A DNA stretch of 64,000 bases from a virus. The DNA lies in the IMG/VR virus record IMGVR_UViG_3300029911_000001, positions 124,001 through 188,000 of that record. One strand, given 5' to 3'. Under the pieces are notes generated by a model. The model was not told where the DNA came from and ran no database searches. It worked only from the letters and a program-made list of their open reading frames with translations. Shown piece after piece: positions 47,948 to 56,797 of this stretch. Each line of letters starts with the position of its first letter. Position 1 is the stretch's first letter. The position numbers were made by a program, and so were the translations under genes.

Positions 47948-49216
47948 ATGGCTCCCAAGAAGACGGCCACCAAGGCCGCTGCTTCATCCGTACCGTCAGG
48001 TCACCCACGCAACTGGACACCTGAACAACGCCGGAATGCTTTCAATGCTTCGCGCAAAGAACAGACCGCCAACTACCAAATCCTTGAGTCGGATTTCAAA
48101 GAGACTCTCATCCCCTACAACCACATCGTCCTTGACCATGTTCTCGGTCTCAAGGGTATCGCTCGTCACGGTTCCGTTACTCAGTTCCACGGTGATGAAG
48201 GTGCGGGTAAGACCTCAACCGCTCTGTGCTCTGCTGGTGCCTATCAGAAGAACACAGGTGAGCCGGTAGCCGTGTTCGATTACGAAGGTTCCTCAAGCCC
48301 CGCGTTCTGCGAGTCTTGCGGCATCGACCCCAAGCTCCTCTTCTTCATGCAGCCAGCGTCCATTCAGGATGCCATCATTGAGCACGTTCGCTTGATGGAT
48401 GAAGTCGGCGTGCGTCTCTTCGTCAACGACTCGATTCCGTTCATGGACTCGAAGATTGAAAAGAAGCTCATCTACAACAAGAAGGCGTTCAAGGGCAACT
48501 ACGGCTCCCATGCCAAGACCATCAGCACCTTCTACAAGATGCTCCGCCCCTACACGCAGGAATTCGATGCATCTCTCATCATGATTAACCAGACCCGCGA
48601 CCGTATTGACGACAGCACGGAAGCAAGCTGGGCTAACAAGTACAGCTACACCAACCGCATCTACACGCTGCCGGGTGGACGTATGGCACGCTTCGCTCCG
48701 TCCGTCATGGTGGAGTTGACGCTGGAGAAGGCTCTCGCTCCCAAGGCCATCGCTGACATGGAGACGGATGAAATCTTCATCCTCGACGTGTGTGAACCGG
48801 GACAGAAGCTCGACCCGACGATGAACCTTGTGCGTGCTCGTACGCTCAAGAACAAGCCCACGGGTGCTGGCTTCCGCAAGGCAGACATCTACATCCGTCC
48901 GGGACATGGCTGGGATGACACGGTTAGCGTGCTGGCTCTTGCTCGTACGTTGAAGTTCATCACCAACTCTGGTGCCAAGTGGTCTATTGGTGCTCCGGGT
49001 GAGGCATTCGCTACCTACGCCAACAAGGCGGAGGCCATCGAGAACCTCGTCATCAAGCGTGATATGGAAGTTATCGATAAGCTCCGCTCTCTGGTCGTCT
49101 CTTCTCTGGCCGGTAACGAGTCGCTGTTCGCCGCTGAGGTCAGCAAGGAAGAAGTTGATTTCCTTGACGAGTCCAAGGCAGCAACCACCAGCGTTGACTT
49201 CGAAGACGAGGACTAA
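47948..49216 (+). CDS. RecA/UvsX-like recombinase
   Basis: 422 residues from ATG 47948 with GGAGGAAAA upstream. Walker A GDEGAGKT near 82-89, Walker B-like VRLFVNDSIPF, and a strand SLIMINQTRDR resembling the RecA L2 lead-in. The acidic C-terminus (SVDFEDED) parallels RecA. It should drive homologous pairing and strand exchange with the nearby SSB, resolvase and Mre11/Rad50-like genes. Confidence 0.82.
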   Translation: MAPKKTATKAAASSVPSGHPRNWTPEQRRNAFNASRKEQTANYQILESDFKETLIPYNHIVLDHVLGLKGIARHGSVTQFHGDEGAGKTSTALCSAGAYQKNTGEPVAVFDYEGSSSPAFCESCGIDPKLLFFMQPASIQDAIIEHVRLMDEVGVRLFVNDSIPFMDSKIEKKLIYNKKAFKGNYGSHAKTISTFYKMLRPYTQEFDASLIMINQTRDRIDDSTEASWANKYSYTNRIYTLPGGRMARFAPSVMVELTLEKALAPKAIADMETDEIFILDVCEPGQKLDPTMNLVRARTLKNKPTGAGFRKADIYIRPGHGWDDTVSVLALARTLKFITNSGAKWSIGAPGEAFATYANKAEAIENLVIKRDMEVIDKLRSLVVSSLAGNESLFAAEVSKEEVDFLDESKAATTSVDFEDED

Positions 49217-49243
49217 CTGAGCTAAAAACATCCAAGGGGTTGT

Positions 49244-50566
49244 ATGCGTCTTAGTTGTAAAAACTTTCAATGTTGGTCAGATGTTTCCTTAGACATTGAG
49301 GGGTTGGCCGTACTGGTCGGCCCCTCAAACCATGGCAAGTCCTCACTGTTCCGTTCTCTCAAGGGGGTGTTGCGAAATGACATCCCTGATGAGTATGTGC
49401 GTAATGGACAGGAGGAGCCGCTCAAGGTCGAACTGGAACTCGATGGTCTCAACATCAAGGCCACTCGCAAACGCAAGGGCTCGACCAAATATGTTCTAAC
49501 TCCCCTCCCACACAAGTTCCACATTGGAGACGACACTAAGGTTCTCTACGACAGCGAAGCTGAAGCCACCGCTGCGGCTGAACTGCTCACACCCAAAGGG
49601 AAGGTCAACCTATACCAGAATAAGTACAGTAGTCTCGGAGGTAAAGTCCCTGACGAGGTAGCCAAGCTGGGCTTTGGCGAAGTGAAGATTGGAGAGTACC
49701 TTATTGACCCTATCTTCTCCGGCCAGAACAAAGCACAGTTCCTCATCGACCCCGACCGGTGGAAGCCTAGCGAGATAAATGCGGTTCTTGGGGCCTTCAG
49801 TAGCACTGAGAAGTTGGACACCGGAAAGAAGGAAGCCAACCTCCGCATCACTCAGAGGAAGAGTGAGGCAAGTACACTCGCAACTGAGATTCGTTCCGCA
49901 GAGGAACGCAGCGCGAAGCTGTTGGGGATTACCGGTGAGGTTACGCTCATTGCAGAGGTCGTGAACCAGCTAGAGATGGCTATACGTCGGGACGAGGGGT
50001 TGGTAGGTCAGTTAGGTGCCACTCTCAGGCATCAAGCCCGTCTGGAGCCCCTACAGGGCTTCCTAGATGCCTTGTCGTTACCAAACCTAACCGAGATTGA
50101 GGCTATGACTCAGTTGGTGGTTAATCTGGGGAACGCCGGGGACGCCTTGTCTACCTCCCGGTTCATCACTCGACTGGTAAATAGTTTGGATAGCATCTCC
50201 GACATATGGGCAGAGATTGGACTAAATCTCAAGCAGAGCAACGGGCTGGCTGAGATTACTGTGGAGAAGAAGTACAGTCCTGAAGCCCTCGACGTGGCGG
50301 TGCTGGGAGTTCTCAACAAAGTTGAGGAACAATTCAATGAAGTGAAATCCCTCGCCAGCAGTATTCAATACATGAAGGTCGCTATAGTTGCAGCCAAATC
50401 CTACGAGAACCTTACTGTGGGGTTACCTGAGTATGAAGCGCACATAGGGATAGCCGATAGCGAGGTTGAAACCATCCGACAGGAACTCGCTGAAGAAGCA
50501 GCAGCCGAAGCAGCCAAAGGCTTGTGCCCAAAGTGTGGGCACGGATTGGAACACGTATGTCAGTAG
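49244..50566 (+). CDS. Rad50/SbcC-like ATPase N-terminal half ending at a zinc hook
   Basis: 440 residues. Residues ~1-130 form an ABC-type N-lobe with Walker A GPSNHGKSS (~26-34). A region with a Q-loop-like NKAQF follows, then a long helical coiled coil from ~180 to 425. The protein stops just after CPKCGHGLEHVC, which resembles the Rad50 hook. No ABC signature (SGG) or Walker B is present here or in the next gene, so the second lobe is missing. It probably acts with the Mre11-like nuclease at 53582. Confidence 0.72.
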   Translation: MRLSCKNFQCWSDVSLDIEGLAVLVGPSNHGKSSLFRSLKGVLRNDIPDEYVRNGQEEPLKVELELDGLNIKATRKRKGSTKYVLTPLPHKFHIGDDTKVLYDSEAEATAAAELLTPKGKVNLYQNKYSSLGGKVPDEVAKLGFGEVKIGEYLIDPIFSGQNKAQFLIDPDRWKPSEINAVLGAFSSTEKLDTGKKEANLRITQRKSEASTLATEIRSAEERSAKLLGITGEVTLIAEVVNQLEMAIRRDEGLVGQLGATLRHQARLEPLQGFLDALSLPNLTEIEAMTQLVVNLGNAGDALSTSRFITRLVNSLDSISDIWAEIGLNLKQSNGLAEITVEKKYSPEALDVAVLGVLNKVEEQFNEVKSLASSIQYMKVAIVAAKSYENLTVGLPEYEAHIGIADSEVETIRQELAEEAAAEAAKGLCPKCGHGLEHVCQ

Positions 50567-50751
50567 AACTTTTCGTTCAAACTCGTGATGGGGACTATAA
50601 CTTCCACCTTGAGTTGGAAGACAAGATGGCTGCGTACAAGGTCATCGAGTTGATTAGGGAAACTCAAGGCTATTGGTACGGTGGAATGGTGGAATTCAAG
50701 GCCAGCCCTCAACTTATCGTGCCCGGTGGAAGTCCACACCCGAATGTGTAA
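50557..50751 (+). CDS. Small hypothetical protein
   Basis: 64 residues from ATG 50557, overlapping the upstream stop by 10 bases. Strand-helix-strand pattern (MSVELFVQTRDGDYNFHL) with a Trp/Tyr-rich turn. It does not resemble the missing Rad50 lobe. No family is recognised. Confidence 0.5.
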   Translation: MSVELFVQTRDGDYNFHLELEDKMAAYKVIELIRETQGYWYGGMVEFKASPQLIVPGGSPHPNV

Positions 50752-50794
50752 TTTTTATTCCCTATCACAGAATTAACCGCATGGAGATTCGGTA

Positions 50795-51094
50795 ATGGCA
50801 GAACTAACCACACAGGAACGGCTCAAGCAAGCACAGGCAAAGGTGCGGTCACTAACCTCAGCCCGAGAGAAGATTATCGGGGACGCTCGTGTTGAAGAGC
50901 AGAAGTTGAAGCAAGCCTACGCCGCCCTCAAGGAACTCGGCATCGATAATCCTGAGGATATGAGTATCAAAGAGCTAAGAGCCTTAGAGGAAGCATCAAG
51001 GGCAAAGCTTGAAGAGTTGCTCGTTGCCATCGAAGAACAGTTGGTAGCGGGTGAAGATTTGATGAAGAAATACAACGCCGTACAGGAGAACTAA
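50795..51094 (+). CDS. Coiled-coil hypothetical protein
   Basis: 99 residues, almost wholly helical and charged (QERLKQAQAKVRSL, RALEEASRAKLEELL). No family is recognised. It stands five bases before the Ala/Lys-rich gene and is probably co-expressed. Confidence 0.55.
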   Translation: MAELTTQERLKQAQAKVRSLTSAREKIIGDARVEEQKLKQAYAALKELGIDNPEDMSIKELRALEEASRAKLEELLVAIEEQLVAGEDLMKKYNAVQEN

Positions 51095-51098
51095 CCCT

Positions 51099-51686
51099 AT
51101 GGAATTCGCGCAGATTACTTACACCAAGACTGTCGAAGGTAACTTCGAAGTCTCGCTCATCAACAAGAACACCGTCATCGCCAAAATCCCATTCCCGACC
51201 GAGACCCTCGCCAAGGAATACGTTGACTTGAAGACCAAGCTCAAGGCCAGCACGGACGCCCTCATCGCTGAAGTCACTGCCAACCTCAAGAAGGCTGAAG
51301 CAGCCAAGGTTGAAGCAGCCAAGGTTGAAGCAGCCAAGGTTGACCCGGCTGTGGAAGAGGCTGCTTTTAAGGCTAAGGCCGACGTTGCCGCCGCTAGGGC
51401 CAAGGCTGAAGCTGTCGCCAAGGTTGAAGCAGAGGCCAAGAAGGTCGCAACCGCTGTTGAGGACGAAGCCAAGGTAATCGGCGGCGATGTCAAGGCCGAC
51501 TTCAAGGCAGAGGAAGACAAGGTTGAGTCCTTCGTCGCCAACATCAAGGCCAAGGTTGAGAAGCAGCCGACCATCGACACGTCCGCCAAGGTGGCTAAGG
51601 AAGGCACCCCGTGGCAGGAGACTGCCAAGGCTCAGGTTGGTAAGGATACCAACATCGACACGTCCGCCAAGGTTGTGGTCGAGTAA
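51099..51686 (+). CDS. Ala/Lys/Glu-rich repeat protein
   Basis: 195 residues. After ~60 ordinary residues comes a low-complexity helix with KAEAAKVEAAKVEAAKV, encoded partly by three perfect 15-bp repeats (51297-51341). The tail has two TIDTSAKV/NIDTSAKV units. The composition resembles TolA stalks or histone H1-like tails. It may be a scaffold, a DNA-associated or a structural protein. Confidence 0.55.
   Translation: MEFAQITYTKTVEGNFEVSLINKNTVIAKIPFPTETLAKEYVDLKTKLKASTDALIAEVTANLKKAEAAKVEAAKVEAAKVDPAVEEAAFKAKADVAAARAKAEAVAKVEAEAKKVATAVEDEAKVIGGDVKADFKAEEDKVESFVANIKAKVEKQPTIDTSAKVAKEGTPWQETAKAQVGKDTNIDTSAKVVVE
51297..51341 (+). repeat. Three perfect 15-bp tandem repeats
   Basis: GAAGCAGCCAAGGTT occurs three times head to tail within the Ala/Lys-rich gene, each adding EAAKV. 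Length variation by slippage is likely. Confidence 0.9.
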
Positions 51687-51688
51687 GC

Positions 51689-51886
51689 ATGGACGACCAA
51701 CTCTATCAACACTACAAGGGGGGAAAGTACCGTCTCATCGGTGTGGCGACACATACTGAGAACGGTGAGCCCCTTGTAGTGTATGAGTCAATTGAGCACA
51801 AATCACTATGGGCTCGACCCGCTGCCATCTTCGAAGAATCTGTTGAAGTCGATGGTGTCAGAGTTCCAAGGTTCAGACGCATATGA
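51689..51886 (+). CDS. DUF1653-family protein
   Basis: 65 residues with the compact pattern YQHYKGGKYRLIGVA, THTENGEPLVVYES, WARPAAIFEE and PRFRRI, matching the DUF1653 family of small proteins of unknown function. Full length for the family. It overlaps the next gene by four bases. Confidence 0.82.
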   Translation: MDDQLYQHYKGGKYRLIGVATHTENGEPLVVYESIEHKSLWARPAAIFEESVEVDGVRVPRFRRI

Positions 51887-52260
51887 CAATCAAGCTGAGA
51901 AAGAAGCCGGGGACGGAGCTGGGGAAGTTCTGGGCCTCGCTCGAACGTGCCTCTCGTGATGTTCGCAAATGGCCCGTCCGCACTTGTGAAGAGTGTGGTG
52001 GTCGTAAGGTGCAGACCTACGAAGTGGACAACGGCGGAGGCTGGGACAGGATGTATGAAGAGCAGACCTGTCGCTCGTGCAGCGGTAAGGGCACGTACGG
52101 CGGAGGCCAGCCCGGTCTCAGCCTATGGTTCCAGTCTGAAGAAGCTTGCGAAGAATTCAAAGCCAAGGTTTCCCGGATGAAGGGTATTACTTGGATAGCG
52201 GACAGCGAGAATAGCCGTACTCTCGAACAAGAGTCCGACAAGGTGTGGAAGGATGCGTAG
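51883..52260 (+). CDS. Zinc-finger protein with DnaJ-type knuckles
   Basis: 125 residues with CEECGGRKV and CRSCSGKGTYGGG, the paired CXXCXGXG knuckles of DnaJ-like zinc domains, at about residues 28-70. A basic start and a helical end flank it. Possibly a nucleic-acid or protein-binding adaptor. Confidence 0.6.
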   Translation: MTIKLRKKPGTELGKFWASLERASRDVRKWPVRTCEECGGRKVQTYEVDNGGGWDRMYEEQTCRSCSGKGTYGGGQPGLSLWFQSEEACEEFKAKVSRMKGITWIADSENSRTLEQESDKVWKDA

Positions 52261-52548
52261 ATGAAATGTCCCGCATGTGTTGAAGAAGGAAAGACCAGTA
52301 AGCTCCCGTCGCCCAGCTATTTCAGCAGCACCAGCATGGGCTTCGATGACTACTGGGATGAGGAGGGTAAGCGGCATCACCATGACCCTAACTCCTCATG
52401 GACGAACATGACCTGCACTCAGGGTCACACCCTCTTCTATCACTTGGAGAGCCACTGCCCCAACTGCGATTTCAACAGCCACAACAAGACACGACTCAGC
52501 CTGTACACACCAGACAAGAAGACCCTCATCGCCACTTACAATGAGTAA
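52261..52548 (+). CDS. Small zinc-binding protein
   Basis: 95 residues beginning MKCPACVEEGK, with a later HCPNCDFN knuckle and a His cluster (KRHHHD). Two Cys pairs would make one zinc site. No family is recognised. The gene directly abuts the previous stop. Confidence 0.58.
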   Translation: MKCPACVEEGKTSKLPSPSYFSSTSMGFDDYWDEEGKRHHHDPNSSWTNMTCTQGHTLFYHLESHCPNCDFNSHNKTRLSLYTPDKKTLIATYNE

Positions 52549-52573
52549 GGCGATGAATGGGTGAGGGTAGCAA

Positions 52574-52960
52574 ATGCAGAGAGGTAGGCTCGTTTACGTC
52601 GCCAGTCCTTACTCCCATCCCGATAAGATGGTGGAGGAAATGCGTAACATCGGTGTCGCTGTTGCCACCGGTTATTTGATGAACAAGTATTTGGACAAGT
52701 CCTTCTACTCCCCCATCTGCCACACCCACCCGATTGCAACCGTCTGCAAGCTCCCCGGTCACTGGGAGTTCTGGAAGCAGTTCGATGAGACGATGCTCTC
52801 TCGCTGCAATGAGTGCTGGGTTCTCATGCTCGATGGCTGGCAGCAGTCCAAGGGTGTCACTGCGGAGATTGGTATCGCCGTAGAACTCGGCTTGCCGGTG
52901 AAGTATGTCAAGCCGCTGGGTGATGGTGATTACGTGGTCACGGACATACTTGCGGGGTGA
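52574..52960 (+). CDS. DUF1937-like nucleoside-processing protein
   Basis: 128 residues with LVYVASPYSHPD at the start, ECWVLMLDGWQQSKGVTAEI in the middle and a GLPVKYV strand. This is the pattern of DUF1937 and related 2-deoxyribosyltransferase-fold proteins. A nucleotide-related role is likely but no activity is known to me. Confidence 0.7.
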   Translation: MQRGRLVYVASPYSHPDKMVEEMRNIGVAVATGYLMNKYLDKSFYSPICHTHPIATVCKLPGHWEFWKQFDETMLSRCNECWVLMLDGWQQSKGVTAEIGIAVELGLPVKYVKPLGDGDYVVTDILAG

Positions 52961-52963
52961 GCG

Positions 52964-53194
52964 ATGCGTCATCATGGTCACATGCGGGTTCCAACTTCCA
53001 CCCAACTCGAACTGATTGAAGCAGCCCTCAAGGTTGACCTTGAGTTGGCCGCTCATCTGAAGAAGTGTACCGAATGTTCTGAGGATGTAGAAATTGGCAC
53101 GTGCCCGGTGGCCGACGAGATGTACTCGCGGGTTAGAACCGCTGCCATCAATCTGAAACGGATTGGATGGCAATCAGGAGTCGAACTGTTATGA
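52964..53194 (+). CDS. Small hypothetical protein
   Basis: 76 residues, helical, with Cys pairs in KKCTECSEDV and GTCPV. It overlaps the following gene by four bases. No family is recognised. Confidence 0.5.
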   Translation: MRHHGHMRVPTSTQLELIEAALKVDLELAAHLKKCTECSEDVEIGTCPVADEMYSRVRTAAINLKRIGWQSGVELL

Positions 53195-53610
53195 GCTACA
53201 CCGGAGAATTCACGGACAACTGCCCTTACTGCGACTCAGTGTGTGATGCTGATTTCTGTGATGTAGGCGTGGGCATGGTACAGTGTGGCCCATTCCACTG
53301 TATGCAGTGCGGAGCCAGCCAGATAGGCCCCTACGATGATACGTTTGACCCGTACCGTACGTTCTGGGCAGAACCTCAGAAGCCGAAAGACCGGGTGCTC
53401 ACCAAGCGAGAGAGTGAGACTCACTGGTATGAGCCAAACACCCCTCCCGGTTCCTCTGCCAACGTCATCGGTGGTCATATTGTGAGCCATCAGGTGATGA
53501 AGAAGATTTACGATTTGAAGTTCACCAACAATCCTCAGTATGAGGATAAAGAGTACGTGAACGAATGGTGGAAAAACATACGTGAAGATAGTCAAGCTAC
53601 AACACGATAG
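53191..53610 (+). CDS. Zinc-ribbon hypothetical protein
   Basis: 139 residues from ATG 53191. The N-terminus has CPYCDSVCDADFC and CMQCGAS, a treble-clef-like zinc set. The rest is a charged helical region with no known motif. It overlaps the Mre11-like gene by 29 bases. Confidence 0.55.
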   Translation: MSYTGEFTDNCPYCDSVCDADFCDVGVGMVQCGPFHCMQCGASQIGPYDDTFDPYRTFWAEPQKPKDRVLTKRESETHWYEPNTPPGSSANVIGGHIVSHQVMKKIYDLKFTNNPQYEDKEYVNEWWKNIREDSQATTR

Positions 53611-54574
53611 AGTAAATTTCGTCTACAGCACTGACTGGCATCTCTCCACGAAGCCGCCCGGTCGTAGGCAGGACGATTACCAGTCCTCCATCCTCGCCAA
53701 GATAGCATTCATCCGCGACCTTACCTTGAAGCTCAAGGGTGTGGCTCTTTGCGGGGGTGACATATTCCACGTCAAGAACCCTAAGTCCCCCGCCAATGGG
53801 TTCAGCCTTCTTTTCCCTCTGTTGCATTTGTTGAGAGAGTTTCCGGTTTACACTGCCATTGGAAATCACGACCTTTCATTCGACAGAATGGATACGATTC
53901 CCACCCAACCCATCGGTTTGCTATTTGCAGCTAAAGCTTGCCACAATCTGAACGATGAGCCTGTCCTATTCGTCAACGAGGCAGAGACAGTCAACGTGCT
54001 GGTGGAGACGTTCCCCTATGAGCATGGTGCCGAGACTCTTCAGCGGCTCCTCGCCACAGGGCCTCGGCCAGATGGCGTTCAGCATCGCATCGCGATTGTC
54101 CACTCGTATGGTGAGCCGGGGAATGGTGGTGGTATGTTTGGTGAAGCGATTGGCTACAACCAGATTGAGCACCTAGACTATGACTTCATGCTGTGGGGAC
54201 ACGACCACTCTCGTCACGAGACGGTTGAAGTCGGAGGAATAACACACGTTAACCTTGGCTCACTCGCTCGTGCTGCATATGATTACGATGAAGTGACGCG
54301 ACCTGTCGTGGCGACCATTCTGTCTTTCGCTGAAGACGGTATTAGATATAAGGAAAAGGAAATCCCGGTCAGCCCTCTGAACATTGCGTTCAAGACGGCG
54401 GACAAGGAAGTCGTTGACGTGGTGAAGTCGGACGAACTGAAAGAGTTCTTCATCGCCATGGACGAGCAGGTTGGGGACATCGAGTCAACCGACCCACGAG
54501 AAGTCATCAACGCTCTCTGCCCAGCCGATGAACCGAAGCTGCGTTCCTTGATTACTGAACTATGTGAACTATAA
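53582..54574 (+). CDS. Mre11/SbcD-like nuclease
   Basis: 330 residues from GTG 53582. Metal motifs DWH (18-20), GGDIFH, GNHD, a lone His (VHSYG) and GHDHS are all present in the right order, followed by a C-terminal capping region. The protein should process double-strand breaks with the Rad50-like ATPase at 49244, as gp47/gp46 do in T4. In this window the two genes are separated by nine small genes. Confidence 0.85.
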   Translation: MKIVKLQHDRVNFVYSTDWHLSTKPPGRRQDDYQSSILAKIAFIRDLTLKLKGVALCGGDIFHVKNPKSPANGFSLLFPLLHLLREFPVYTAIGNHDLSFDRMDTIPTQPIGLLFAAKACHNLNDEPVLFVNEAETVNVLVETFPYEHGAETLQRLLATGPRPDGVQHRIAIVHSYGEPGNGGGMFGEAIGYNQIEHLDYDFMLWGHDHSRHETVEVGGITHVNLGSLARAAYDYDEVTRPVVATILSFAEDGIRYKEKEIPVSPLNIAFKTADKEVVDVVKSDELKEFFIAMDEQVGDIESTDPREVINALCPADEPKLRSLITELCEL

Positions 54575-54575
54575 T
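54570..54575 (+). promoter_or_regulatory. TATAAT box upstream of a GIY-YIG gene
   Basis: GAACTATAATAGAGG lies 14 bases before ATG 54590 and overlaps the end of the Mre11-like gene. Confidence 0.5.
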
Positions 54576-54589
54576 AGAGGTCTTTATTC

Positions 54590-55321
54590 ATGATAGTTTA
54601 CATGGTTTACAACAGAGTCAACGGGAAGCAGTATGTAGGAAAGACCGTAAAATATGTAGCACGTAGGTGGTCGGAGCATCTAGCTGCGGCTAAACGGGGG
54701 AGTAAATACTACCTTCATGCAGCAATACGTAAGTACGGTGTAGGGGCTTTTTTGGTTGTACCCTTATCCCATGGGGCATCCTCTGAAGAAGAGTTAGCCG
54801 AACAAGAGAGGTACTTTATCCAAAGGTATCATACTAACGATACAACCCTTGGCTATAATCTCACAGATGGGGGTGAGGGTACCACTGGATTTAGGCATTC
54901 AGCAGAAACCAAAGATAAATTGCGTAAGTCCAAACTAGGCGTCCCCTCGTGGAACAAAGGTGTATCTCCTAGTGACGCCACTCGAAAGAAGATAGGGGCT
55001 GCACATAAAGGCAACAAATACTGTGTGGGCAGAACGCTGTCAGATGCGACTAAACAAAAAATTTCCATGAAGGCTAGGGGGAGACCCACATCAGACACGT
55101 TACGTCAAGTTCGGTCTCAAAATGCTCAGGGGTCAAATAATCCAATGTATGGTCGGAGCCAGAAAGAAACTACCCGTAATTTTATTAGTCAGAAACGTTT
55201 AGAACGAGAAAAGACAGACCACACGTCATCTCGCAATATTATTAGGGTCAATCATGTTCGATGGCATACTAATCGGGGTATTGTAAGTAACGACTGTAGC
55301 TATTGCGAAGGCGCGGCATGA
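54590..55321 (+). CDS. GIY-YIG homing endonuclease
   Basis: 243 residues. The GIY-YIG domain (VYMVYNRVNGKQYVGKT, then ARRWSEH and a Glu in EEELAEQERYF) occupies ~1-95. Several NUMOD3-type motifs follow (FRHSAETKDKL, RTLSDATKQKI, NPMYGRSQKE). The C-terminus has an HVRWHTNRGIV domain with two Cys. It lies between the Mre11-like and SET genes and overlaps the SET start by four bases. Confidence 0.88.
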   Translation: MIVYMVYNRVNGKQYVGKTVKYVARRWSEHLAAAKRGSKYYLHAAIRKYGVGAFLVVPLSHGASSEEELAEQERYFIQRYHTNDTTLGYNLTDGGEGTTGFRHSAETKDKLRKSKLGVPSWNKGVSPSDATRKKIGAAHKGNKYCVGRTLSDATKQKISMKARGRPTSDTLRQVRSQNAQGSNNPMYGRSQKETTRNFISQKRLEREKTDHTSSRNIIRVNHVRWHTNRGIVSNDCSYCEGAA

Positions 55322-55693
55322 TTCTAGTCAAGACACAACTTGGGCCAAGCACAGTCCATGGGCTGGGGTTGTTCGCTGCTGAATTCATTCCCAAGGGCAC
55401 GGTCATATGGGAGTTCCGAGAAGGAGTAGACCACCGCATCCCCAAGGAATTGGTGGACGAATTGCCGGAACCGGCACGTTCGACCGTTCGCCACTATTCG
55501 GCTTTATGGGGTGGGGGGTTACGTCGTATCGGCGGATGACGCAAGGTACTTCAACCATTCGGATACGCCTAACCTGATGACCCTTGCGGAGCCGGATGTA
55601 GACATAGCGGTTCGTGACATCCACCCCGGAGAAGAGTTGTTCGAAAACTATTTTGAATTCGATGAAGACGCAGCAGAAAAATTAGGAGTGTAA
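55318..55693 (+). pseudogene. SET-domain protein gene split by a frameshift
   Basis: The first frame (55318-55539) encodes the SET start: GLGLFAAEFIPKGTVIWEF and further to RHYSAL. The second (from about 55502 to 55693) continues with YGVGGYVV, the signature RYFNHSDTPN and the end block VRDIHPGEELFENY. Together they make a complete SET lysine methyltransferase of ~125 residues. The join needs a one-base shift near 55495-55505. It could be inactivation, a programmed shift or a sequencing error. Confidence 0.72.
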
Positions 55694-55695
55694 CG

Positions 55696-55854
55696 ATGAT
55701 TGTTAGCTGTGATAAATGTGGCGACGTGTTCAACGACGAGTTTGTATCGACAGTGTGCCCTCACAAGGGGATTGGGTACTGTAGGCGATGCGATTGCATC
55801 ATCTGCGTATGCTACGTAGAGAAAGAGGAAGTGACTAATGATTCTCGCACATAA
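55696..55854 (+). CDS. Small Cys-rich protein
   Basis: ATG 55696 reads 52 residues with CDKCGDV, CPHKG and a dense CRRCDCIICVC cluster, likely two zinc sites. It overlaps the start of the next gene by 17 bases. No family is recognised. Confidence 0.5.
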   Translation: MIVSCDKCGDVFNDEFVSTVCPHKGIGYCRRCDCIICVCYVEKEEVTNDSRT

Positions 55855-56281
55855 CGTAAAAATCATATACTTGGCAGGTCCTATCAACAGTTGCACCGAT
55901 GAAGAGTGTAAGGACTGGCGTGCAGCGGCCAAGAAGTATTTCAACCACAACAGTGAAGAGATTGGCCCCATTCGCGTCCTCGACCCTATGCGTCGTGACT
56001 ATCGTGGGCAGGAGATGAGCCCCCACATCCGCCACCTGATTGTGAAGGGCGACAAGACCGACTACCGTTCCGCCGACATCCTATTGGTCTACTCACCCAA
56101 GCCCAGCTACGGCACGGCCATGGAGATGTTCGACGCCTACGAGAATCTGGACAAGTGGGTGGTCGTGGTCAACGCCGACGAATTCCCCTCCCCTTGGCTT
56201 GCTGAGCACTGCGATTACCGCGTACCTACGTTCGAGCTTGCGTTTGAGACCATCAAGGGAATCATCAAGGAAATGCAGTGA
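55838..56281 (+). CDS. Nucleoside 2-deoxyribosyltransferase-like protein
   Basis: 147 residues with KIIYLAGPIN at the start, DPMRRDYRG, then SADILLVYSPKPSYGTAMEM. This layout is that of the 2-deoxyribosyltransferase fold, with the conserved Asp and the Gly-Thr loop. It may remodel nucleosides or be a nucleotide-sensing relative. The next gene overlaps by four bases (GTGA). Confidence 0.7.
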   Translation: MILAHNVKIIYLAGPINSCTDEECKDWRAAAKKYFNHNSEEIGPIRVLDPMRRDYRGQEMSPHIRHLIVKGDKTDYRSADILLVYSPKPSYGTAMEMFDAYENLDKWVVVVNADEFPSPWLAEHCDYRVPTFELAFETIKGIIKEMQ

Positions 56282-56499
56282 GCGAACTAGAATACCTCGC
56301 GCTCACCCCGGTTTACGAGCTAGTTACGGTTGAAGGGGTCACCTACTATACCACACCGAATGGCAAGAACGATTTCAGTGAGGAGAAGAACGCCCTCATT
56401 CGCCTTCATACGCCCCCCAAGGCTGTGGTTGTGAAGCCGAAGGCTCTCCCGGCTCCGGTGGCTGAACCTAATAATAAGAGGAAGAAATCCGCCTCGTAA
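56278..56499 (+). CDS. Small hypothetical protein
   Basis: 73 residues from GTG 56278, coupled to the upstream gene. Short beta strands, then a Pro/Lys/Val-rich tail (AVVVKPKALPAPVAEP) and a basic end. No family is recognised. Confidence 0.5.
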   Translation: MSELEYLALTPVYELVTVEGVTYYTTPNGKNDFSEEKNALIRLHTPPKAVVVKPKALPAPVAEPNNKRKKSAS

Positions 56500-56585
56500 G
56501 AGCAAAACAGATCAGTGCGACGCCGCACATAGGGGTATAACCAGAGGTGTGCAAAGTGCATGTACGCAAATGAAGGGAGAATCAC

Positions 56586-56765
56586 ATGCCCCAGCCTATC
56601 CACGTCGTCCCTGCCCCTCGTGCTTCCAACGTCATCTATTTTGTTCATACTTCCGGCTTCGCAGCATGGAAGAACCAGCGCAAGGCGGCTATGGACGCCG
56701 AAGCTGACAAGGCTCTGATTGAAGAGACCGCCGATGCTCCGCCCCCATTTGAGTTGCCATACTAA
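56586..56765 (+). CDS. Small hypothetical protein
   Basis: 59 residues from ATG 56586, with AAGGGAGA as ribosome site. Hydrophobic/Pro start (MPQPIHVVPAPRASNVIYF), then a charged helix and a Pro-rich end. No family is recognised. Confidence 0.5.
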   Translation: MPQPIHVVPAPRASNVIYFVHTSGFAAWKNQRKAAMDAEADKALIEETADAPPPFELPY

Positions 56766-56797
56766 AGGGTTGACTCTGGAGTTTCCATACATGTAAC

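Noticed and set aside
48293-49270. 325-codon minus-strand frame opposite the RecA-like gene
   Set aside because: Antisense shadow; no motif and no ribosome site.
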